Assembly (NCBI GenBank): GCA_007129135.1
Contig: SKWB01000147.1
Coordinates: 1-11,069, forward strand
Reading direction: 5' to 3'
Length of the DNA: 11,069 nucleotides
Source of the DNA: Halococcaceae archaeon
GTDB lineage: Archaea > Halobacteriota > Halobacteria > Halobacteriales > Halalkalicoccaceae
The position numbers and the translations under genes are program-made. Under the pieces are notes generated by a model, which ran no database searches, was not told the origin of the DNA, and worked only from the letters and a program-made list of their open reading frames with translations. This document shows, piece after piece, positions 6,302 through 11,069 of the stretch; position 1 is the first letter of the stretch; every line of letters starts with the position of its first letter.

Positions 6302-7155
6302 TGGCGGACGAGCGAACCGTCGAGGCGATACTCGACGCGGTCGCCGCCTGCGCACCCGAGATCCGCACGGCCCTCCCGGGCAGACGCGTCGAGAGCGGCG
6401 AGACGAACCCGAGCGGCGAACTCCGGCTGGCCGCCGACGAGTACGCCGACGAACTCATCCAGGATCGGTTGGCGGAGATCGACGGGATCGGCGCGTACGC
6501 GAGCGAAGAGGACGAGGAGATCGTCGACCTCGGTACCGGACTCTCGGTCGCGGTCGACCCGCTCGACGGCTCCTCGAACCTCAAGCCGAACAACACGATG
6601 GGGACGATCGTCGGGATCTACGACGCGGCGCTCCCCGCGTCGGGTCGTGAGCTCGTCGGCGCGGCGTACGTCCTCTACGGCCCGATCACGACGATGGCGG
6701 CGGCCGTCGGTGCGAGCGTGACGGAGTACGTGATCAGAGAGGGCGAGCGCGAGGCGGTCGAAGAGGGGCTCACCCTGCCCGAGGAGCCCTCGATCTACGG
6801 CTTCGGGGGCCGGGTGCCCGACTGGACGGACGCCTTCACCGAGTACGCTAGGGAGATCGAGTCCGACGAGAGCCTCCGGCTCCGCTACGGCGGGGCGATG
6901 ATCGGCGACGTGAACCAGGTGCTCACCTACGGCGGGGTCTTCGCGTATCCCGCACTGGAATCGGCTCCGAACGGGAAGCTCAGGCTCCAGTACGAGGGCA
7001 ACCCCATCGGCTACATCGTCGAGGCCGCGGGCGGGGCGAGTTCGGACGGCGAGCGCTCGTTGCTCGACGTCGAACCGACGGCGCTCCACCAGCGTGTGCC
7101 GGTCCACGTCGGTTCCAGCGATCTGATCGACCGGCTCGAAGCGCGATTGGGCTGA
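6301..7155 (+). CDS. fbp: Class I fructose-1,6-bisphosphatase
   Basis: A 284-residue Mg-dependent sugar phosphatase of the FBPase/inositol monophosphatase fold, removing the 1-phosphate of fructose 1,6-bisphosphate in gluconeogenesis. Metal ligands are seen in ASEEDEE (67-73), VDPLDGSSN (85-93) and Glu232 in YEGNPIGYIVEAAGG. The substrate-binding block RYGGAMIGDVNQ (195-206) and the C-terminal LHQRVPVHVGS (262-272) are characteristic of true FBPases and absent from plain inositol monophosphatases. It lacks the N-terminal AMP-regulatory extension of animal enzymes. The reading frame is open far upstream, but MADERTVEAIL at 6301 is chosen: it gives the family-typical N-terminus, and its ATG overlaps the fba stop in the string TGATG, implying translational coupling. 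Aldolase and phosphatase thus form a two-gene gluconeogenic operon. Confidence 0.95.
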   Translation: MADERTVEAILDAVAACAPEIRTALPGRRVESGETNPSGELRLAADEYADELIQDRLAEIDGIGAYASEEDEEIVDLGTGLSVAVDPLDGSSNLKPNNTMGTIVGIYDAALPASGRELVGAAYVLYGPITTMAAAVGASVTEYVIREGEREAVEEGLTLPEEPSIYGFGGRVPDWTDAFTEYAREIESDESLRLRYGGAMIGDVNQVLTYGGVFAYPALESAPNGKLRLQYEGNPIGYIVEAAGGASSDGERSLLDVEPTALHQRVPVHVGSSDLIDRLEARLG

Positions 7156-7172
7156 CGGGTCGGGGCTGGGCC

Positions 7173-7967
7173 TCAGGTGGCGGAGCAGGTGATCCCACCG
7201 TCGACCCTGATCGATTCCCCGGTGATGTTCCCGTTCGTCGCCAGGAAGACCGCGAGTCGGCCCACGTCCTCGGGCGTCTGATCGCGGCCCAGCGGGATCT
7301 TCTGCTCGATCGCCGCCTCGTACTGCCCCGGATCCGGAGCGAGCACCTCGGACCACATGGGCGTATCGACGATGCCGGGACAGATCGCGTTCACCGTCAC
7401 GTCGTCCGGAGCGAGCTCTAGCGCGAGCGCCTTCGTGAGGCCGATCACCGCGTGTTTCGACGCACAGTAGTGTGCCAGTCCGGCGGCACCACCGAAGCTC
7501 GCTATCGACGCGTTGTTGACGATCGTACCGGCCGTCTCCCGGAGGTGTGGGATCGCGGCGCGCGAACAGAGAAAGACCCCCTTGAGGTTCACGTCGACCA
7601 CGCCGTCCCACTCCGCCTCGGACATCTCTTCGACCGGCACGACGGCGACGACCCCGGCGTTGTTCACGAGGACGTCTATCCGACCGAACGCGTCGACCGC
7701 CGCCTCGACCATCGCCGCCACGTGCTCCGGATCGGTCACGTCGCAGTTGACTGGGAGCGCTCGCACCCCCATCTCCTCGACGTCGTCGACGAGGGCCCGC
7801 GCACGACTCTCGTCTCTCAGCTCCGTCGACCCGTCCCGCGTGCGTTCCAGTTGCATCACGACGTCGCACCCCGCGCCGGCCAACTCCCGTGCGATGCCTC
7901 TCCCGATCACCCCGCGTGCTCCCGTAACGATCGAGACCGATCCCTCGAGCGGCGATTCGGTTGCCAT
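7173..7967 (-). CDS. Classical SDR family oxidoreductase (FabG-like)
   Basis: A 264-residue classical short-chain dehydrogenase. Family motifs are the cofactor loop at 15-22, Asp76 in NCDVTD for the adenine ring, NNAG at 102-105, Asn127, Ser154 (NNASI), and the catalytic Tyr167-xxx-Lys171 in YCASK. ICPGIVDTPM (195-204) and the C-terminal ITGESIRVDGGIT follow. The cofactor loop reads TGARGVIG, where the usual TGxxxGxG has Val in place of the middle Gly, an unusual change in an otherwise intact enzyme. Substrate cannot be read from sequence; it could be a 3-oxoacyl reductase, a sugar dehydrogenase or an alcohol dehydrogenase. It converges on fbp with 17 bp between stops. It has no partner on its own strand, and its promoter is spanned by a long inverted repeat, which suggests repressor control. 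Confidence 0.9.
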   Translation of the reverse strand: MATESPLEGSVSIVTGARGVIGRGIARELAGAGCDVVMQLERTRDGSTELRDESRARALVDDVEEMGVRALPVNCDVTDPEHVAAMVEAAVDAFGRIDVLVNNAGVVAVVPVEEMSEAEWDGVVDVNLKGVFLCSRAAIPHLRETAGTIVNNASIASFGGAAGLAHYCASKHAVIGLTKALALELAPDDVTVNAICPGIVDTPMWSEVLAPDPGQYEAAIEQKIPLGRDQTPEDVGRLAVFLATNGNITGESIRVDGGITCSAT

Positions 7968-7972
7968 CGTGT

Positions 7973-8006
7973 GTCGTACCGGACCGACCGTGTCCTGCGG
8001 TACGAC
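7973..8006. promoter_or_regulatory. 34-bp inverted repeat over the SDR gene promoter, candidate operator
   Basis: GTCGTACCG (7973-7981) and CGGTACGAC (7998-8006) are perfect 9-bp inverted arms separated by 16 bp, with a further inner GGAC/GTCC pairing (7981-7984, 7992-7995). The repeat spans -39 to -6 from the ATG at 7967, covering where TATA and transcription start should be. No clear TATA element is visible inside it. A bound dimer here would block transcription. Arm spacing also permits a hairpin in a longer leader. No regulator gene is adjacent. Confidence 0.5.
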
Positions 8007-8215
8007 CCCTACAGGGGCGCCAGCGAGTTAACTACATCGTTGTTGATGATAGATCCGTCCCGCGAGCTCGGAGTCCCTTTTCGATCCGACCGTGAGACCC
8101 CCAACGCGTTCGAGCGTCGCTCACGAATTCGAACTCTGAAGGAACGACGTCGCTGCCTCCTAGCGATCGTTCGTGTCCCCCATCGACCCCGACTCGGGGA
8201 CCCACCTCCGAAAGA
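8007..8215. other. Intergenic region between the SDR and release-factor-like genes
   Basis: About 210 bp without a convincing gene. It contains CCCCTACAGGGG (a 5-bp dyad just after the operator candidate), an AT-rich patch GAGTTAACTACATCG that could hold a distal minus-strand TATA for the SDR gene, GTTCGA/TCGAAC arms at 8108-8113 and 8129-8134, and the palindrome CCCCGACTCGGGG at 8187-8199. The last lies about 17 bp beyond the stop of the release-factor-like gene and may help end its transcript, although no oligo-T follows. A 70-codon minus-strand frame here (8032-8244) lacks haloarchaeal composition and overlaps the real gene, so it is not called. Confidence 0.4.
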
Positions 8216-9310
8216 TCACTCGATCCCGAAGCGCAACAGCCCACCGACGCCGCCGAACGCCTGCTCGAACTGCTCGCCGCGTTCGGTGTCGGTCGGAACG
8301 AGCACCCTCTCCGCCTCGATCGCCTCGGCGCGTTCGAACAGGTCGGCGGTCTCCCCTGCAGCGAACGATTCGGAGACCAGGAGCGTCCCGACGGCGTCGT
8401 AGGTGAGCGCCTCCTCGACCTCCTCGTGGCCGTAGGCGACGGGCTCTTCCTCCGAGTCGACGGCGTCGAAGAAGCGTCCGAGCGCTTCCCGGGCCGGCCG
8501 GTCCTCGGCCTCGACCAACTGCGCTTCCGCCCGGTCGACGAGCTGTCTCAGCCCCTGTTCGGAGGCGTACTCCACGGTGAACGTCCCCGCCAGGCGGTCG
8601 CGCAGGCGGTGGTCGAGTCGGTCGCCCTCGGCGAACTCCTCGATCGTGATCTCGGTCCCACCGAGCAGGAGTTCGTCGACCGGGTCGTCGCCGAGGAACG
8701 CACGCTCTGCGGCGTCGGAGACGTCGTCGAAGAAGCCCTCCTTCCACTCGACCTGCCGACCCTGGAGGTCCCCGCCCTCGATCCCCTCGGGTGCGTTCCC
8801 CTCGGTCGGGGTGTCGTCGGCCAGCTCGTTCTCGATCGTCTCGACCGTCTCGATCGTCTCGCCCTCGAGGCGGCCGAGGGCGGCCGCGCCGCGCTCGACG
8901 ACGAGCAGGCCATAGGTCGCCGACGGTTCCGTCATGGCGTCGAGCGGGGTGGTGTCGAACTCGTTCGCGTGCTCGTAGACGAACCCGTCGATCGGTGCCG
9001 GGAGGTCGTCGAAGACGTGGACCTGGTCCTCGCCGTCGGTGACCCCGCAGTAGACGACGAGCCCGTTCTCGGGGATCTCGTCGTACTCCGCGAGGGCACG
9101 CCTGGTCTCCTCGAGCGCCGCCGTGCGGTGGCGGTTCGTCGGCTCCGAGTCGCCGTAGGTCGCCTCGGCGTGGTCGCGTTCGATCCGGTTGCGGACCGGT
9201 TCGAGCGGCTCGTCGGGCGGTATCGCGAGCGTGATCAGGCTCGTTCGGTCGGCCGACGCGCTCTCGACGGCGTCGATCCGTTCGTGGAGGTCCGTCGATG
9301 GGGAGCTCAT
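8216..9310 (-). CDS. aRF1-like / Vms1-like release-factor paralogue (putative peptidyl-tRNA hydrolase or ribosome-rescue factor)
   Basis: A very acidic 364-residue protein with the three-domain plan of archaeal release factor aRF1. The N-domain has SLITLAIPPDEPL (24-36), a helical part, and PENGLVVYCG (80-89), all aRF1-like. Where aRF1 carries the stop-codon-reading NIKS motif, this protein has YGDSEPTNRH (52-61). The middle domain begins YGLLVVERGAAALGRLEG (133-150) as in aRF1. Its catalytic loop, however, is not GGQ followed by the basic RFERLRE helix; instead it reads EGGDLQGRQVEWKEGFF (178-194), which keeps Gly and Gln residues. LLLGGTEITIEEFAEGDRL (214-232) and EQGLRQLVDRAE follow. The C-domain ends in AFGGVGGLLRFGI like aRF1. 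It cannot be the canonical stop-codon factor. By family knowledge the best comparison is the Vms1/ANKZF1 group, which hydrolyses peptidyl-tRNA on stalled large subunits. This is inference from architecture. Confidence 0.75.
   Translation of the reverse strand: MSSPSTDLHERIDAVESASADRTSLITLAIPPDEPLEPVRNRIERDHAEATYGDSEPTNRHRTAALEETRRALAEYDEIPENGLVVYCGVTDGEDQVHVFDDLPAPIDGFVYEHANEFDTTPLDAMTEPSATYGLLVVERGAAALGRLEGETIETVETIENELADDTPTEGNAPEGIEGGDLQGRQVEWKEGFFDDVSDAAERAFLGDDPVDELLLGGTEITIEEFAEGDRLDHRLRDRLAGTFTVEYASEQGLRQLVDRAEAQLVEAEDRPAREALGRFFDAVDSEEEPVAYGHEEVEEALTYDAVGTLLVSESFAAGETADLFERAEAIEAERVLVPTDTERGEQFEQAFGGVGGLLRFGIE
8831..8857 (-). repeat. Three 9-bp tandem units encoding an ETIETVETI stretch
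   Basis: CTCGATCGT, CTCGACCGT and CTCGATCGT are consecutive 9-bp units inside the release-factor-like gene. In frame they encode ETIETVETI (about residues 151-160), just before the remodelled catalytic loop. The repeat keeps the frame and probably arose by slippage; length may vary between strains. Confidence 0.6.
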
Positions 9311-9337
9311 GGTAGTACCGACTCCACGCCGACCCGG

Positions 9338-9343
9338 CCTAAG
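9338..9343 (-). promoter_or_regulatory. TATA-like CTTAGG element of the release-factor-like gene
   Basis: Minus-strand ACGCTTAGGCC places CTTAGG at -33 to -28 from the ATG at 9310. It is one base different from the TTTAGG elements before hbd and the Azf-like gene, and a few bases further from the start, predicting a leader of only a few nucleotides. Confidence 0.45.
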
Positions 9344-9388
9344 CGTTGGCCTGCTGGTGCACCGGAGAGCCGTTACAGAGGTATCGGT

Positions 9389-9401
9389 CCGCCGTCGGCG
9401 G
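9389..9401. repeat. 13-bp palindrome in the divergent promoter region
   Basis: CCGCCG-T-CGGCGG is a perfect 6-bp dyad at -58 to -46 from the carboxyltransferase ATG, just upstream of its BRE/TATA region and about 80 bp upstream of the divergent gene's start. It could bind an activator, but short GC palindromes arise easily at this base composition. Confidence 0.3.
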
Positions 9402-9410
9402 TAGCTAATG

Positions 9411-9424
9411 GAAAACGGTTTAGG
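9411..9424 (+). promoter_or_regulatory. BRE/TATA-like promoter of the acyl-CoA carboxylase gene
   Basis: GAAAACGGTTTAGG combines an A-rich BRE-like stretch (9411-9416) with TTTAGG at -28 to -23 from the ATG at 9447. This is the clearest complete promoter in the window. With no Shine-Dalgarno sequence before the ATG, it supports a leaderless transcript and this start codon. Confidence 0.6.
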
Positions 9425-9446
9425 ATAACCGGGTGCAGTCGCGGGT

Positions 9447-11069
9447 ATGAGGATCCGTATCGGCGAGGACGCGAGCGCCGAGGAGGCGTCGGCGATCGCC
9501 GCCGCGCTCGCCCGCCAGTTCGACGAGGAGGTCGAGGTCTACCTCGGCGATTCGGCCGAACCGACCGTCGTCGAACAGGGCGTCGTCGAACCCGTCGACG
9601 ACCTGGAGCCGACCGATCGCGAGGAGCGGCTGCGAGAGGAGATCGAAGATATCGAACGCGGCGGCCCGGAGAAGTACAGGGAACGGCTCTCGGAACAGGG
9701 GAAGCTCTTCGTCCGCGACCGACTGGAGCTCTGGTTCGGCGACCTGCTGTTCGAGGACGGGAAGTTCGCCGAACGCGACGCCGAGGACCGGCTGCCGGCC
9801 GACGGCCTCCTCACGGGTGCCGCCGAGTTCGAGGGCCGCGAGGTCCACTTCATGGCGAACGACTTCACCGTGAAGGCCGGGAGCATGGCCGCGAAGGGCG
9901 TCGAGAAGTTCCTCCGGATGCAGGAGCGGGCGCTGAAGACGGGGAAGCCGGTCGTCTACCTGATGGACTCGTCTGGAGGAAGAATCGACCAGCAGACGGG
10001 ATTCTTCGCCAACAGGGAGGGGATCGGCAAGTACTACTACAACCACTCGATGCTCTCGGGGGCGGTCCCGCAGATCTGCGTGCTCTACGGCCCGTGTATC
10101 GCGGGGGCTGCCTACACCCCCGTCTTCGCCGACTTCACGGTGATGGTCGAGGGGATGAGCGCGATGGCGATCGCGAGTCCGCGGATGGTCGAGATGGTCA
10201 CCGGCGAGGAGATCGACATGCAGACCCTCGGTGGGGCGGCGATGCACGCGAGCGAGTCCGGCAGCGCGGATCTCGTCGCGAGGGACGAGGAACACGCCCG
10301 GGAGCTCGTCGCGACGCTCATCTCCTATCTCCCGGACAGGGCCGGCGAGAAGCCGCCGACGAGCGAGCCGCGTCCGCCCGCGAGCTCCCCGCGGGGGATC
10401 GACGCGGTCGTTCCGACGGAGCCGAACCGGAGCTACGACGTTCGCGAGGTGTTAGAGCGAGTCGTCGACCAGGGGAGCCTCTTCGAACTCAGACCGGAGT
10501 ACGGCGCGGAGATCCTCACCGCGTACGCGCGGATCGACGGCCGGGTGGTCGGGATCGTCGCGAACCAGCCGACCCAGCGGGCGGGAGCGATCTTCCCCGA
10601 CTCCGCCGAGAAGGCAGCGGAGTTCATCTGGAAGTCGGACGCCTACGAGATCCCGCTGCTCTACCTCTGTGACACCCCCGGCTTCATGGCCGGTTCGGCG
10701 GTCGAGCGCGACGCGATCCTGGAGAAGGGAAAGAAGATGATCTACGCCACCTCGGCGGCGACGGTGCCGACGGTGAGCGTGATCGTTCGGAAGGCCTACG
10801 GCGCGGGGATCTACGCGATGAGCGGCCCGGCGTACGACCCCGAGAGCACGATCGCACTGCCCTCCGGCGAGATCGGCATCATGGGTCCCGAGGCGGCGAT
10901 CAACGCGGTCTACGCGAACAGGCTGGCGGCGATCGACGACGAAGAGGAACGGGCGAAGCGGGAGGCGGAGCTCCGCGAGGAGTACAGGGAGGACATCGAC
11001 GTCCGGCGGATGGCGAGCGAGGTGGTGATCGACGAGGTGATCCCGCCGAGCGACCTGCGCGAGGAGCTC
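9447..11069 (+). CDS. Acyl-CoA carboxylase carboxyltransferase (beta) subunit with N-terminal epsilon-like domain, 3' partial
   Basis: An open frame of 541 codons running off the window end; perhaps 40-50 residues are missing. It transfers CO2 from carboxybiotin to an acyl-CoA (acetyl-, propionyl- or methylcrotonyl-CoA class; the substrate is not readable). Residues 1-34, starting MRIRIGEDASAEEASAIAAA, resemble the short actinobacterial acyl-CoA carboxylase epsilon domain. An acidic linker (35-60) follows, then the usual carboxyltransferase start (REERLREEIEDIERGGPEKYRERL, EQGKLFVRDRLELWF). The N-terminal crotonase-like half has DSSGGRID (174-181) and the oxyanion-hole segment GPCIAGAAYTP (215-225). 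The C-terminal half has LCDTPGFMAG (407-416), VRKAYGAGIYAMSG (447-460) and the biotin-side SGEIGIMGPEAA (473-484). Between the halves is a Pro/Ser-rich linker (299-315). No biotin carboxylase or biotin carrier is in the window; they may lie downstream or elsewhere. Confidence 0.9.
   Translation, partial: MRIRIGEDASAEEASAIAAALARQFDEEVEVYLGDSAEPTVVEQGVVEPVDDLEPTDREERLREEIEDIERGGPEKYRERLSEQGKLFVRDRLELWFGDLLFEDGKFAERDAEDRLPADGLLTGAAEFEGREVHFMANDFTVKAGSMAAKGVEKFLRMQERALKTGKPVVYLMDSSGGRIDQQTGFFANREGIGKYYYNHSMLSGAVPQICVLYGPCIAGAAYTPVFADFTVMVEGMSAMAIASPRMVEMVTGEEIDMQTLGGAAMHASESGSADLVARDEEHARELVATLISYLPDRAGEKPPTSEPRPPASSPRGIDAVVPTEPNRSYDVREVLERVVDQGSLFELRPEYGAEILTAYARIDGRVVGIVANQPTQRAGAIFPDSAEKAAEFIWKSDAYEIPLLYLCDTPGFMAGSAVERDAILEKGKKMIYATSAATVPTVSVIVRKAYGAGIYAMSGPAYDPESTIALPSGEIGIMGPEAAINAVYANRLAAIDDEEERAKREAELREEYREDIDVRRMASEVVIDEVIPPSDLREEL

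Noticed and set aside
5965..7869. A 634-codon minus-strand open frame opposite fba, fbp and part of the SDR gene
   Set aside because: It is antisense to two clear enzymes and out of frame with the SDR. There is no recognisable domain.
8108..8134. GTTCGA/TCGAAC arms as a possible tRNA T-arm or remnant
   Set aside because: No acceptor stem, D-arm or anticodon arm can be built around it.
8187..8199. CCCCGACTCGGGG sharing a CCGAGTCGG core with the PadR promoter palindrome, as a second binding site
   Set aside because: The core also appears within coding sequence (around 4129), so it is common at this composition. The site lies behind a gene and not in a promoter; a hairpin at the transcript end is more likely.
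8032..8244. A 70-codon minus-strand frame between the SDR and release-factor-like genes
   Set aside because: Overlaps the 3' end of a real gene on the same strand, is not acidic, and contains no recognisable pattern.
8426..10672. A 748-codon plus-strand open frame crossing the release-factor-like and carboxylase genes
   Set aside because: The first part is antisense to a gene with clear domain motifs, and the second is out of frame with the carboxyltransferase, which carries all expected motifs. Composition is Arg/Gly-rich and non-haloarchaeal.

Overview
This is a stretch of haloarchaeal (class Halobacteria) chromosome. The evidence is high GC with strong G/C preference at third codon positions, very acidic proteins rich in Asp and Glu, archaeal-type enzymes (DhnA-type class I aldolase, bacterial-like FBPase, an Azf-like dehydrogenase, a squalene/phytoene synthase), and promoters with a TATA-like element about 24-30 nt upstream of the start codon, as expected for leaderless mRNAs. 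The genus cannot be fixed from this sequence. I see no tRNA, rRNA, insertion sequence or CRISPR array. It looks like ordinary core or near-core chromosome, with a few unusual proteins and control elements.

Layout, left to right. Positions 1-320 have no convincing gene. A small conserved haloarchaeal acidic protein (minus) is divergent from a small PadR-like winged-helix regulator (plus), and a 15-bp palindrome lies in the regulator's promoter. The regulator converges on an Azf-like NAD-dependent dehydrogenase (minus). Next come an acyl-CoA dehydrogenase and, 18 nt upstream of it, a small membrane protein (both minus). A squalene/phytoene synthase (plus) then abuts, stop codon to stop codon, a 3-hydroxyacyl-CoA dehydrogenase (minus). 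Divergent from the latter is a translationally coupled fba-fbp pair (plus), which converges on a classical SDR oxidoreductase (minus) whose promoter is spanned by a long inverted repeat. After a 248-bp gap come an aRF1-like/Vms1-like release-factor paralogue without the NIKS and GGQ motifs (minus) and, divergent from it, an acyl-CoA carboxylase carboxyltransferase (plus) cut off by the window end. The carboxyltransferase starts with what looks like a fused epsilon-subunit domain.

Functionally the window mixes central carbon metabolism (aldolase plus FBPase for gluconeogenesis; Azf-like sugar dehydrogenase), acyl-CoA metabolism (acyl-CoA dehydrogenase, 3-hydroxyacyl-CoA dehydrogenase, acyl-CoA carboxylase) and isoprenoid lipid synthesis. 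These are mostly single genes with their own leaderless promoters rather than one operon; only fba-fbp and the small membrane protein with the acyl-CoA dehydrogenase look co-transcribed.

The points most worth a second look are the release-factor paralogue with a remodelled catalytic loop, the epsilon-carboxyltransferase fusion, the two promoter dyads (645-659 and 7973-8006), and the recurring TTTAGG-type leaderless promoter element. No wholly new multi-gene system is evident.
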